From the NCBI RefSeq assembly GCF_040719145.1, contig NZ_JBFDUZ010000001.1:372001-436000 (forward strand): a DNA stretch of 64,000 bases, given 5' to 3'. Shown here piece after piece: positions 1-9,200 of this stretch (its first letter is position 1; every line of letters starts with the position of its first letter). The position numbers and the translations under genes are program-made. This DNA is from Paenibacillus sp. JQZ6Y-1 (GTDB lineage: Bacteria; Bacillota; Bacilli; Paenibacillales; Paenibacillaceae). The notes under the pieces were generated by a model. It was not told the DNA's origin, did no database searches, and worked only from the letters and a program-made list of their open reading frames with translations.

Positions 1-267
1 GATTTGCGGGTACAGCGTCTGCAAAAACGCAGCGAGTGGATTATCCGTCGTTTATGGAAAGCTTTTATCGATCAGGAAACGTCGATGGCGATTATGCCGT
101 CCGACTGGTTGCAACGGTTTGAGCACGATCAAGCTAGCGACCATCCGGTATGGACATGGGAGCGCATGATTATTGATTATATCGCTGGTATGACGGATGC
201 GTTTGCCGAGAAAATTTATAATGAGTTGTACGGATTGAAAGTCGGCTCTATCTATGATGTAGACTGA
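1..267 (+). CDS. dGTPase-like HD-domain protein, C-terminal end (partial)
   Basis: This is the last 88 codons of a gene that begins before the window. The tail contains a WERMIIDYIAGMTDAFAEKIYNEL segment, split here as WERMIIDYIAGMTD then AFAEKIYNEL, which resembles the C-terminal helices of deoxyguanosine triphosphate triphosphohydrolase-like HD proteins, where a conserved DYIAGMTD stretch follows the HD core. Such enzymes cleave dNTPs to deoxynucleosides and triphosphate. The catalytic HD residues lie outside the window, so activity cannot be judged. It ends 32 bases before the oxidoreductase gene, so the two may be co-transcribed. The assignment rests on the C-terminal motif alone. Confidence 0.68.
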   Translation, partial: DLRVQRLQKRSEWIIRRLWKAFIDQETSMAIMPSDWLQRFEHDQASDHPVWTWERMIIDYIAGMTDAFAEKIYNELYGLKVGSIYDVD

Positions 268-299
268 GCCGCTGGGTGAAGCACGAAAGGAGAGACATC

Positions 300-1241
300 A
301 TGACAGAACAACAAACTTCCATCCCGCTAGGCATATTGGATATGTCTCCCGTGCTGGAACAGGTATCCGTGGAAGAAGCCTTAGAACGTTCCGTGCAGCT
401 GGCGATTATGGCAGAACAGCATGGTTATGATCGTTTCTGGTTATCCGAGCATCATGATATGGCGGCTTTGGCTTGCACCGCACCCGAAGTGCTAATTGCC
501 CATATCGGTGTGCGCACATCTAGTATTCGGCTCGGTTCGGGAGCAGTGCTGCTGCCACATTATAGCCCAATGAAGGTGGCGGAAACATTTCGTATGCTAT
601 CGGCACTGTATCCGGGGCGGATCGATCTAGGTATCGGGCGCGCACCGGGCGGTTCGGCACATGCGGCAATCGCGCTCAGTGGCAATTATTTGGCACATGT
701 GGCGGAGATGCCGCAGCTGGTTCGTGATGTGCGTAGTTTGTTACAGGACCAACATCAGGTGGAGGGCAGTACAGTACATGCTCGTCCGCAGTCAGCATTC
801 CAGCCACAGCTTTGGCTGCTTGGTACGAATCGTAAAAGTGCTGGACTGGCTGCCGCGCATGGTGCAGGCTATGTATTTGGTCATTTTATGAGCAGCAGTG
901 ATGGGCAGTCAGCGATTCAGCATTATCGGGAGCAATTTCAGCCAGCGGCTGATGGAGAGCAAGCGCGTGTCATTTTGGCGATTAAGGTTATCGCTGCGGA
1001 TACGAATGTACGTGCAGAAGGACTCTATACGAAATGGAAACAGTCGCCTGCTGGTCTGGCAGCAACAGGGGAAGAGATGCCAGAACCGATGATCGGTACA
1101 CCTGCAACGCTACGACAACAGTTTCAAGAGATATTGGTGCAGTATCAAGCGGATGAGCTGATGCTAATCTGCCCGCTGGATCAATATGACGAGCGAATGT
1201 ATGTATATGAAACGGCTATAGCAGCAGTGAAGGGCTTCTAA
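300..1241 (+). CDS. LLM-class flavin-dependent oxidoreductase (luciferase-like, MsnO8 type)
   Basis: A 313-residue TIM-barrel monooxygenase-like protein. The opening ILDMSPV and the block GYDRFWLSEHH around residues 43-53 are typical of bacterial luciferase-like oxidoreductases, which use reduced FMN, usually on unknown substrates. The LGIGRAPGG stretch is the usual phosphate-binding region of this group. The ATG at 300 is chosen because AAAGGAG lies just upstream; an in-frame GTG at 276 would leave that ribosome site inside the gene. It follows the dGTPase-like gene by 32 bases and is followed by a terminator at 1471. The substrate cannot be inferred from the neighbours. Confidence 0.85.
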   Translation: MTEQQTSIPLGILDMSPVLEQVSVEEALERSVQLAIMAEQHGYDRFWLSEHHDMAALACTAPEVLIAHIGVRTSSIRLGSGAVLLPHYSPMKVAETFRMLSALYPGRIDLGIGRAPGGSAHAAIALSGNYLAHVAEMPQLVRDVRSLLQDQHQVEGSTVHARPQSAFQPQLWLLGTNRKSAGLAAAHGAGYVFGHFMSSSDGQSAIQHYREQFQPAADGEQARVILAIKVIAADTNVRAEGLYTKWKQSPAGLAATGEEMPEPMIGTPATLRQQFQEILVQYQADELMLICPLDQYDERMYVYETAIAAVKGF

Positions 1242-1470
1242 CAGCAGTCAAAGACTTTTAGCAGCGGATGCGATAGAGAGGTCTACACGATCTGAAAAGC
1301 TGGAAATTTTAGATGTAGCGATTGCTTCCTCTTTTATATTCATCAGAGTAAGCGTTGGACTCCATTTGTCCAGAATAGAAGATGCAAACGATGATTGTTT
1401 AGCTATTCATTCAGCATTATATTTATACAGCTGTCTGAATGAATGCACAACATTATAATGAAGAAACAGG

Positions 1471-1505
1471 CAGCAACCGGATGACATAAACCGGTTGCTG
1501 TTTTT
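1471..1505 (+). terminator. Rho-independent terminator after the oxidoreductase
   Basis: CAGCAACCGG pairs perfectly with CCGGTTGCTG across a 10-base loop and is followed by five Ts. It lies 230 bases after the stop codon. Confidence 0.88.
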
Positions 1506-1725
1506 AGAGTCAAGCTACTGTTGACTTAGAATCGTTGCCAATGAGCACAAGCGATCCAGCATATTTTGATAGCATATACTCTATTCAAATTATAGAGATA
1601 CCTCTAGAATGTATGCCAAAATAAATGAACCAAAATGAGCCTGTGGTTACGTTGCATAATCCGCAGAAATATGCAAACCATACATCAGTCTAGATCATTC
1701 GATGCTATTCAAACCATATAGCAGC

Positions 1726-1757
1726 AAAAAGACTCGCTTCTCCATAAGAGAAACGAG
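1726..1757 (-). terminator. Rho-independent terminator for the hydroxyacid dehydrogenase
   Basis: Arms at 1733-1742 and 1748-1757 pair with one mismatch around a 5-base loop. On the minus strand the stem is followed by a run of five Ts (1726-1730). Confidence 0.75.
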
Positions 1758-1847
1758 CCTTAGACAAAAAGAAGCATCAGTAACGCTTCCATTACATACA
1801 GTTATCGCCATTTTATCCATTTCAACTTTTTATTGAGACAAGGATGA

Positions 1848-2801
1848 TCAATACCCGTGCTTATAATCAACCAGATTGAGTGGCAAGGACTGCCCTTTGT
1901 GATACGCATTCAGATTCGCAAGGAAAATATCCAGCACTCGATCCGTATAGTGTTCATTGCTGCCAGCAATATGCGGAGTGATAATCACCTGCTCCAATTG
2001 CCACAGCGGATGATCTTCCGGCAATGGCTCTGGATCAAACACGTCCAGCCCAGCACCGGCGATGATTCCTTCCTGTAGAGCGGCAGTCAGATCATCCGTA
2101 TTTACCGTTGGACCGCGTCCTACATTGATAAAGACGGCGCTATTTTTCATTCGCTCAAATGTTTTACGATTGAACAATCCGCGCGTATCCTCAGTGAGTG
2201 GCAAAATATTAACCACAAAGTCTGCATTTGCAATCGCGTCATCAAGATGTTCCATATCGTACATCATATCAAATTCATCCAACGGTTCACCAGAACGGCG
2301 GATACCGATCGTCTTCATGCCAAAGGCGCGCGCGAGATTGGAAGTGCCTTTACCGATATTGCCTGCACCAGCGATGGCGATTGTTTTGCCATGCAGCTCG
2401 CTAAACGTACCGCTTTCGTCCCATTGATTGCGACTTTGATTACGGATGGCAATATGCAGGTTGCGGGCAAAGGAGAGCATATACGCAAAAATGTGCTCCG
2501 AGATCGGAATGGTATGCACACCGTTGGCACTGGTCAATAGCACCTGTTTGCGCTCCAGTTCATCCAGCGGCATTTTATCGACGCCAGCAGACCATACCTG
2601 CACCCATTTTACCGGGCAATCCTCAGATAGGATAAAATCCTGAAATTTGCGCGACCAGCCAACAATGATTTCTGCATCCGACAGATCCTGCATCGATGCT
2701 TCCTTGACCGGAATCGCTACAATCTCATCATGAGGAGCGGCTTCGCGAAGCTTGTGCTGCTGCTGTTCATTCAGTTTTTGCAAAAAAACGATTTTGGACA
2801 T
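1848..2801 (-). CDS. D-2-hydroxyacid dehydrogenase (NAD-dependent)
   Basis: A 317-residue member of the D-isomer-specific 2-hydroxyacid dehydrogenase family, which interconverts 2-keto acids and D-2-hydroxy acids with NAD(P)H. The dinucleotide-binding motif GAGNIGKGTSNLARAFG is clear. The catalytic triad is present as Arg in NVGRGPTVN, Glu in DVFDPEPLPEDHPLW and His in ITPHIAGS. The ATG at 2801 is preferred over one seven codons upstream because GGAGGAGG sits seven bases before it. It is a single gene with its own terminator. The substrate is unknown; the divergent RNA phosphodiesterase gene gives no hint. Confidence 0.88.
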   Translation of the reverse strand: MSKIVFLQKLNEQQQHKLREAAPHDEIVAIPVKEASMQDLSDAEIIVGWSRKFQDFILSEDCPVKWVQVWSAGVDKMPLDELERKQVLLTSANGVHTIPISEHIFAYMLSFARNLHIAIRNQSRNQWDESGTFSELHGKTIAIAGAGNIGKGTSNLARAFGMKTIGIRRSGEPLDEFDMMYDMEHLDDAIANADFVVNILPLTEDTRGLFNRKTFERMKNSAVFINVGRGPTVNTDDLTAALQEGIIAGAGLDVFDPEPLPEDHPLWQLEQVIITPHIAGSNEHYTDRVLDIFLANLNAYHKGQSLPLNLVDYKHGY

Positions 2802-2970
2802 GTGTAAAACCTCCTCCTCGTGCATTCAAAAACGGATTGTTGTTCAGGATTGATCATAACAAATTTCAGAAGACGAGGCGAATGAGTCGTGATGGAAAGT
2901 GCATGAATGCGTACAACATTTCATCAGGCTAGAGGAAATAAGGGGAACGAGTTAGAGCTTTGTTGCTGCT

Positions 2971-2999
2971 TTGCACTCTTTGTAAGATTAGTGTATACT
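2971..2999 (+). promoter_or_regulatory. Sigma-A promoter for thpR
   Basis: TTGCAC (2971-2976), a 17-base spacer and TATACT (2994-2999) lie about 80 bases upstream of the thpR start. Spacing is ideal and both hexamers are close to consensus. Confidence 0.6.
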
Positions 3000-3082
3000 A
3001 TTGGCATTCATGAAGAACGTGTGTTCGGTTATATTTGGAATGAATGAACATAGGTTACTTTCAAGCGAAAGGAGTGTTTGTG

Positions 3083-3652
3083 GTGACTGAACGTGGGCAG
3101 GAGCGTGTATTTGCAGCTATTGCTTTGACAGGGGAAACGCAGCGTATGCTGGCGGAATGGAGCCGGGAGATGCAGACACGGATTCCTTTTCGCAAATGGA
3201 CATGGCATGAGGATTTGCATATTACTTTGCAATTTTTTGGGGATGTAGATATTGCACAATTGCCGCAGCTGCATGAAGCGCTGGCAACGGCGGGCAAGCA
3301 GATCAAGCCCTTTACTTTGAAGCTGGGTATGCCGGATCTATTTGGAGTGCCGGAGCGTCCGCGAGTATGGTGGATTCAACCAGAAGGAGAATTGGAGCAA
3401 CTCAACATATTGCAGCAGCGGGTACAGCAGGAATGCGAGCCGCTCGGCTTTAAGCCAGAGCAGCGCCCGTATGCACCGCATATTACGATAGCTCGCAAAT
3501 ATGCCGGTTCTCATCCGTTTATACCGCCATCGACAGACTCATTTCCACCTTCTAGCGAATGGATCGTGGAGGAAATGGTGCTGTATCATACGCGGCTGGG
3601 ACAGCTTCCGATGTATGAACAGGCAATGAGATTTCCATTGGGTAGAAGCTGA
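3083..3652 (+). CDS. thpR: RNA 2',3'-cyclic phosphodiesterase (2H phosphoesterase)
   Basis: A 189-residue LigT/ThpR-type enzyme that hydrolyses 2',3'-cyclic phosphate ends on RNA to 2'-phosphate. Both hallmark HxT motifs are present: HIT at residues 46-48, followed by LQFFGDV, and HIT at 133-135. The length fits the family. The GTG at 3083 is chosen because AAAGGAG at 3068-3074 is optimally placed; a GTG one codon upstream is equally in frame, and the ATG at 3044 has no ribosome site. It has its own promoter at 2971. Confidence 0.88.
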   Translation: MTERGQERVFAAIALTGETQRMLAEWSREMQTRIPFRKWTWHEDLHITLQFFGDVDIAQLPQLHEALATAGKQIKPFTLKLGMPDLFGVPERPRVWWIQPEGELEQLNILQQRVQQECEPLGFKPEQRPYAPHITIARKYAGSHPFIPPSTDSFPPSSEWIVEEMVLYHTRLGQLPMYEQAMRFPLGRS

Positions 3653-3963
3653 CTATGCCCAAAAAACGCTTTTTGTCAATTTGACAAAAGCATGTTAACT
3701 ATAATAATATACTTGCTGCTGCAAAAAGGCGGCAATTTGATTGGGTGAAATACAATGACAGCATAGCGAGTGCTGCTGCTTTGGGCAGGTATCCGTAGAT
3801 CGGATATTCAAATTAACGTTGGTACTTTTTCCGAAGCGCGGATGGACTTCGGACGGCGTTGTCATTCGTTGATGATTCAAAATTTGGATGTTGGTGTATT
3901 CAAATGAAAGGTCACACGATTACATAAGAGCCAGAGGTATGCCAACAATACTGGAGGAAAAAA
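3653..3963. other. Intergenic leader of the SleB-like gene
   Basis: A promoter candidate sits at 3681-3710 and leaves an untranslated leader of about 250 bases. I compared this leader from memory with the c-di-AMP (ydaO) and c-di-GMP riboswitch cores and saw no match. GCTTTTTGTCAA/TTGACAAAAGC forms a near-palindrome over the -35 element. Confidence 0.5.
3681..3710 (+). promoter_or_regulatory. Candidate sigma-A promoter for the SleB-like hydrolase
   Basis: Consensus TTGACA (3681-3686), an 18-base spacer and TAATAT (3705-3710). The -35 box forms half of a near-palindrome that starts at 3668. Confidence 0.5.
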
Positions 3964-4770
3964 ATGGAGTTTATTAGACGCAATCAGTGGATTACGCCTC
4001 TTCTGGGCGTGCTTTTTATATTTATCATGTCCCTCCCATTTTGGATGGACCATAAAATGAGTATAGGACAACAATCGTTTACCGAGCTGCCGTCGTGGGG
4101 TGCGCAGCCGCACGGTTCTGTTTCTTATGCGCAAAAGGACAGGAGTAGTACCGGTTCTGCCTCTTTTATGGCATGGAACCAAACTCACACCAAAAAGCTG
4201 ATTCAACAGGGCAAAGCAGAAACAGCCGCCGCTCAAGCGAAGCAGGCAAACAGCATCAAGGCGAACACCGCAGCAGCCAAAGTGAAAGCATCGGCAGCCG
4301 TGGCGAGTTCGTCCATTCAGCATTCCACCCCCACCCAATTATACTTTACTCGGACAAAGCTGCTTCCCCAGGATCACAAAGCCCAAGCGACCTGGACCTA
4401 CGCATTGTCGGATAAAGAACGGCTGATGCTTGAACGCATCGTTATGGCAGAAGCCGAAGGCGAACCGTACAAAGGCAAAGTGGCAGTTGCCAATGTTGTC
4501 TTAAACCGGCTACGGTCCGCAAATTTCCCCGATACCATCAAAGATGTATTGTACCAAAAATATCAGTTTTCTCCGGTAGGCAACGGCCGTTTTGATCGTG
4601 TGAAGCCGAATGCTGATTCCATTAAGGCTGTACGTGAAGCATTACAGGGCCGCAAGGAAGTGCCGGACAATACGTATTATTTTGTGTCGCTTTCGCTGGC
4701 GACTGATTTTGCGATTCCAAATTCACGCACGGTCGTAACGAAGATCGGGCATCATACCTTTTTTAAATAA
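3964..4770 (+). CDS. Membrane-anchored SleB/CwlJ-type cell wall hydrolase
   Basis: A 268-residue protein with one N-terminal membrane segment (about residues 12-28), a low-complexity Ala/Lys/Gln-rich linker (about 75-120) and a C-terminal hydrolase domain (about 148-268). The domain begins with ERIVMAEAEGEPYKGKVAVA and NVVLNRL, the typical opening of SleB/CwlJ lytic enzymes. Glu163 in MAEAEGEP matches the catalytic glutamate position. SleB and CwlJ open cortex peptidoglycan during spore germination; other members act in vegetative walls. There is no separate peptidoglycan-binding domain, unlike SleB itself. GGAGGAAAAAA precedes the ATG. A spore role is inferred, not shown. Confidence 0.82.
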   Translation: MEFIRRNQWITPLLGVLFIFIMSLPFWMDHKMSIGQQSFTELPSWGAQPHGSVSYAQKDRSSTGSASFMAWNQTHTKKLIQQGKAETAAAQAKQANSIKANTAAAKVKASAAVASSSIQHSTPTQLYFTRTKLLPQDHKAQATWTYALSDKERLMLERIVMAEAEGEPYKGKVAVANVVLNRLRSANFPDTIKDVLYQKYQFSPVGNGRFDRVKPNADSIKAVREALQGRKEVPDNTYYFVSLSLATDFAIPNSRTVVTKIGHHTFFK

Positions 4771-4890
4771 CACTTCGGAATGGATACGCCGTTTGATGTA
4801 CTTGCTGAACGAGGCAAAGTTACAAATTTGTTTATTTTGGTGATAAAATAAACGGTGGGTAATCAATTACATTTCGGAGGTGCTTCATCG

Positions 4891-5577
4891 ATGAAAATTA
4901 CGTACTATGGTCAATCCTGTTTGCTTGTAGAAGAAGGCGGCAAAACGGTTATTATTGATCCGTTCCTGTCCGGCAACCCGCAGGTGAATGTGGATGTAAA
5001 AGATATCAAAGTGGATGCAGTCATTCTGACTCATGGCCACGGCGACCACTTCGGTGACACTGTAGAGATTGCACAGAACAACAACTGTCCGGTGATTGCA
5101 GTCGTAGAACTAGCACAATACGCCGGTGCCAAGGGCGCAGCAGAAACCGTTGGTATGAATCTGGGCGGCTCCAAACAATTCGACGGCTTCAAAGTGAAAT
5201 ATACGCTGGCATTCCATTCCTCTTCTAACGAGTTGGATGGACAGAATGTATATCTCGGCGAGCCAGCAGGCATTTTGCTTACGATGGGCGGCAAAACGCT
5301 GTACCATGCCGGAGACACGGCTCTGTTTGGCGATATGAAGCTGATTGGTGAGATGAACAGCATTGATGTGGCTGCATTGCCGATCGGCGATTTCTTCACT
5401 ATGGGCCCTGAGGATGCGCTGTATGCCGCAGAATGGGTTCAAGCGAAGCATGTACTACCGGTGCACTATAACACGTTCCCGCCGATTGAGCAGGACGGTG
5501 ACGCTTTTGTAGCTGAACTGCAAAAGAAAGGCATCGAGGGCAGCGCATTGAAAGTCGGAGAAAGCATCGAAATCTAA
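4891..5577 (+). CDS. UPF0173 metal-dependent hydrolase (metallo-beta-lactamase fold)
   Basis: A 228-residue protein of the UPF0173 family, to which B. subtilis YtkL belongs. The metal-binding motif H48-x-H50-x-D52-H53 is present in [12 protein letters not shown], and a further ligand motif [10 protein letters not shown] lies near residue 145. The fold is a metallo-beta-lactamase; the physiological substrate of the family is unknown. The ATG at 4891 has CGGAGG ten bases upstream; an in-frame GTG at 4855 would place that site inside the gene. It is a single gene followed by a terminator. Confidence 0.9.
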   Translation: MKITYYGQSCLLVEEGGKTVIIDPFLSGNPQVNVDVKDIKVDAVILTHGHGDHFGDTVEIAQNNNCPVIAVVELAQYAGAKGAAETVGMNLGGSKQFDGFKVKYTLAFHSSSNELDGQNVYLGEPAGILLTMGGKTLYHAGDTALFGDMKLIGEMNSIDVAALPIGDFFTMGPEDALYAAEWVQAKHVLPVHYNTFPPIEQDGDAFVAELQKKGIEGSALKVGESIEI

Positions 5578-5642
5578 GTTCTGCGTCTATCAAAGGTCAG
5601 TCGACATACAGTGATTGGTCTGTAAATAAAGAGATTAAAACA

Positions 5643-5677
5643 AACCGGTATTTCCTTGAGGGAGATGCCGGTTTTTG
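5643..5677 (+). terminator. Rho-independent terminator after UPF0173 gene
   Basis: CCGGTATTTCC pairs with GGAGATGCCGG (two wobble pairs) around a short loop and is followed by TTTTTG. Confidence 0.82.
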
Positions 5678-5732
5678 TTGTTTACGACAGAGTGAATATG
5701 CGATCTTGTCTTCTTTTCCGTCTGTTATGCAC

Positions 5733-5758
5733 AAATGAACGCATTCATTTGGTATAAT
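5733..5758 (+). promoter_or_regulatory. Extended -10 promoter with adjoining palindrome
   Basis: A perfect inverted repeat AAATGAA-cgca-TTCATTT (5733-5750) abuts TGG-TATAAT (5750-5758), an extended -10 element. The palindrome occupies the spacer and -35 zone, where a regulator would act. The target is gltB about 465 bases downstream, or an unseen small transcript. Confidence 0.42.
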
Positions 5759-5909
5759 GAAGGGGTCAGAATGAACATGAAAAAGAGAAGATGATTGAAT
5801 TTAATATACGTTTAAATGTATAATCATACAATTATATTCGATGCGTTACGTTATCACACTAATGCTTTGACGCAAAATAATAATTTATCGCATATATAAA
5901 AAGTTTGAA

Positions 5910-5938
5910 TTGCCATCATGTCAGCTCAGTGTTAAAAT
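5910..5938 (+). promoter_or_regulatory. Candidate proximal gltB promoter
   Basis: TTGCCA (5910-5915), a 17-base spacer and TAAAAT (5933-5938). It would give a leader of about 280 bases. Confidence 0.4.
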
Positions 5939-6050
5939 GTATAAAACCAACGAAGGTTACAACAATATCACATCGCTGAATAAGTGACTTGAACTCGTAC
6001 GAAATGGATATTTATTCTTCGTGCACCTCTTCAGAACTTATATTCAATGT

Positions 6051-6130
6051 AGGCTGCTTCCATAATCACTCTCTGTACAATATGTACAAATATTGTAGGG
6101 GATACTGTATGGAATGAGCAGCCTGTTTTG
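6051..6130 (+). promoter_or_regulatory. Nested hairpin in the gltB leader
   Basis: AGGCTGCTTCCAT (6051-6063) pairs with ATGGAATGAGCAGCCT (6109-6124) with a small bulge. Inside it lies a perfect 8-base hairpin TACAATAT/ATATTGTA (6076-6083, 6090-6097). GTTTTGTAT follows, so this could be an attenuator or a weak terminator about 100 bases before the gltB start. Confidence 0.5.
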
Positions 6131-6222
6131 TATACCCTACCCTTAATAGCAATTGTTCTTCGTCCGGCCATCCTCTGGCTCGTCTCTTGACCATTCACTT
6201 CATAATAGAAAGGTTGCGTATT

Positions 6223-9200
6223 ATGAACATTACAGGTTTGCCTCCAAAGCAGGGTCTATATGATCCGCAGTTTGAAAAAGATGCCTGCGGTATGGGATTT
6301 ACCGCGCATATCAAAGGAATTCCAAGTCACCAGATCGTAGGTCAGGCGCTGACAATGCTCGAAAATATGGAGCATCGTGGCGGCCAAGGCAGTGAACCGA
6401 ACTCGGGTGACGGTGCAGGAATCATGGTCCAGATTCCGCACCGCTTTTTTGTCCGTGAAGCATCTAAGGGTGGTTTTGAGCTGCCCGCTAAAGGTCAATA
6501 TGGTGTGGCGATGGTGTTCCTGTCCCGCGACGAGGAGCTGCGCACACGTCATGAGGACGTGCTGAAAGAGATCATCGAGCAGGAGGGACAAGTGTTCCTT
6601 GGAGCGCGTACCGTGCCAACGGATGACAGCACACTGGGCAAAACTGCCAAAGCAGCAAAGCCAGTCGTTCGTCAATTTTTTATCGGTCGTAGCGAGGAAC
6701 TGCGCGATCAGGATGAGCTTGCTTTTGAACGCAAGCTGTACGTGATTCGTAGACTGGCGGAGCGTCGTATTCGTTATGCGGAAGCTGAAGGCGGAGAAAC
6801 GTTCTACGTGCCAAGTCTGTCCTGTCGCAAAGTCGTGTACAAAGGCATGCTGACAACGATTCAGGTCGGCGAGTTTTATCTGGATTTGCGTGATGAAGAA
6901 TTTGAGTCGGCGATTGCGCTGGTGCATTCCCGTTTCAGTACGAACACGTTCCCAAGCTGGGATCGCGCTCACCCGTATCGTTTCATGATTCATAATGGGG
7001 AAATCAATACGATGCGCGGTAATGTGAACTGGATGCATGCTCGTCAATCACTGTTTGAGAGCGATGTATTCGGCAATGATCTGGATAAGATTCGTCCGGT
7101 CATTAACCCGGATGGCTCGGATACAGCGATGTTTGATAATACGCTGGAGTTTCTGTATTTGAATGGACGTTCCTTGCCACACGTGGCGATGATGATGGTA
7201 CCAGAACCGTGGAGCAACCACGATACGATGGACGAGAAGAAAAAGGCGTTTTATCAGTATCATAGTTGTCTGATGGAGCCATGGGATGGACCAGCGGCAA
7301 TGGCGTTTACGGACGGCATTCAGATCGGTGCAATTTTGGACCGTAACGGATTGCGTCCTGCGCGTTATTATGTAACCAAAGATGATCGGATTATTTTATC
7401 TTCTGAAGTGGGCGTACTCGATATTGCCCCAGAAAACATTCTCTATAAAGACCGTCTGCGTCCGGGTCGGATGCTGCTGATCGATACGCAGGAAGGTCGT
7501 ATCGTTGCTGATGAAGAGATCAAGGAGCAGATTGCTTCAGAGCATCCATATGCCGAGTGGCTGGAAGAGCATCTGGTTAATCTAGAAGATGTACCGGAAG
7601 CACCAGAAGCGATTCAGCCGGATCACGATAATGTACAGCAATTGCAGCTTGCGTTTGGCTATACGTATGAAGAGCTGCGCAAAGTCATTGAGCCAATGGC
7701 ATCGACAGGTGCGGAAGCACTCGCTTCGATGGGCTACGATGCTCCACTGGCAGTGCTGTCAGATCGTCCACAGCGTCTGTACAGTTATTTTAAACAGCTG
7801 TTCGCTCAGGTAACCAATCCGCCGATCGATGCGATTCGCGAGGAGATTGTAACCTCGACAGCGACCTCACTTGGACCAGAGCGCAATCTGCTTGATCCGC
7901 AGCCGGAGAGCTGTCGTCAGATCATTCTGAATTCGCCGATTCTGTCCAATGAAGAATTTGCCAAAGTACGCCATGTACGCCGTCCAGGCTTCAAGGCGAT
8001 GACCATTCCAATCTTCTTTGAAGCGGAAAAAGGAGCCGAAGGCTTGCGTGCCGCACTGGTAAATCTGTGTGAAGCCGCAGATCGTGTCATTGCCAAAGGT
8101 CATAATTTCCTGATCTTGTCCGACCGTGGAATGGATAAGGAAAATGCAGCCATTCCGGCACTACTTGCCGTTGCCTGTCTGCATCACCATTTGATTCGCC
8201 AAGGTACACGTACTCGTGTCAGCCTGCTGCTGGAATCCGGTGAACCGCGTGATATTCACCAGTTCGCTGTATTGCTCGGCTATGGTATCAGTGCAGTCAA
8301 TCCGTATCTGGCGTTTGAAACGATGCAGGATATGATCAAGCAAGGCATGCTGCGTGGTATCTCACACGAGAAAGCAGTCAAAAATTATATCAAAGCCGTT
8401 ACCAAAGGCGTTGTCAAAATTCTGTCCAAAATGGGCATCTCCACTATTCAGTCGTATCGCGGCGCTCAAATCTTTGAAGCGGTTGGTCTGAAGCAGGAGT
8501 TTATTGATCAGTACTTTACGTGGACACCGTCCCGTATCGGCGGAATCGGTCTGGAAGAAGTTACAGCGGAGACGCTGGTGCAGCATTACCGCGCCTTTAC
8601 CGACAAGGATGGTAACGACCGCATTCTGGATGCAGGCGGCGATTATCAGTGGCGTAATGATGGGGAAGATCATTTGTTTAATCCACAAACGATCCACCTG
8701 CTGCAACATTCCGTTCGTACCGGTGATTACAAATTGTACAAAAAATACGCAGCGCTTGTTGAAGGGGAGAATGAGAAGCATCTTACCTTACGCTCGCTGC
8801 TCAAACTAAAACCGAATGGTGAGCCGATTCCGCTGGAAGAGGTAGAACCAATCGAATCCATCATGAAACGCTTCAAAACAGGCGCCATGTCCTTCGGTTC
8901 GATCAGTAAAGAAGCGCACGAAAGTCTCGCGATTGCGATGAACCGCATCGGCGGTAAAAGCAACAGCGGTGAGGGCGGCGAAGATCCGGCACGCTTTATA
9001 CCGGATGCAAACGGCGATTCCCGTCGCAGTGCGATCAAGCAGGTTGCTTCTGGTCGTTTCGGCGTAACATCCAACTATCTGGTGAATGCCGATGAAATCC
9101 AGATCAAAATGGCTCAAGGTGCTAAACCGGGTGAAGGCGGACAGCTTCCAGGTCGTAAAGTATATCCGTGGGTTGCGGAAGTGCGTCACTCGACGCCAGG

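Larger units (their letters stand above)
1242..1847. other. 606-base convergent intergenic region
   Basis: No convincing gene is present between the converging oxidoreductase and hydroxyacid dehydrogenase. It holds one terminator for each strand, and a 10-base inverted repeat ATTCATTCAG/CTGAATGAAT at 1405-1414 and 1435-1444 of unknown meaning. The stretch 1506-1725 shows nothing recognisable. Confidence 0.7.
5578..6222. other. 645-base intergenic region and gltB leader
   Basis: No gene is seen. It holds the terminator of the UPF0173 gene, two promoter candidates (5733-5758 and 5910-5938), a TGTATAATCATACA palindrome at 5817-5830 and a nested hairpin at 6051-6124 just before gltB. No T-box core or recognised riboswitch core was found. 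Confidence 0.6.

Noticed and set aside
3711-3963. c-di-AMP or c-di-GMP riboswitch before the cell wall hydrolase
   Set aside because: The genomic context suggested it, but the conserved cores are not visible in this leader.
5820-6222. T-box or glutamine riboswitch before gltB
   Set aside because: No T-box core and no known glutamine-sensing motif could be found.
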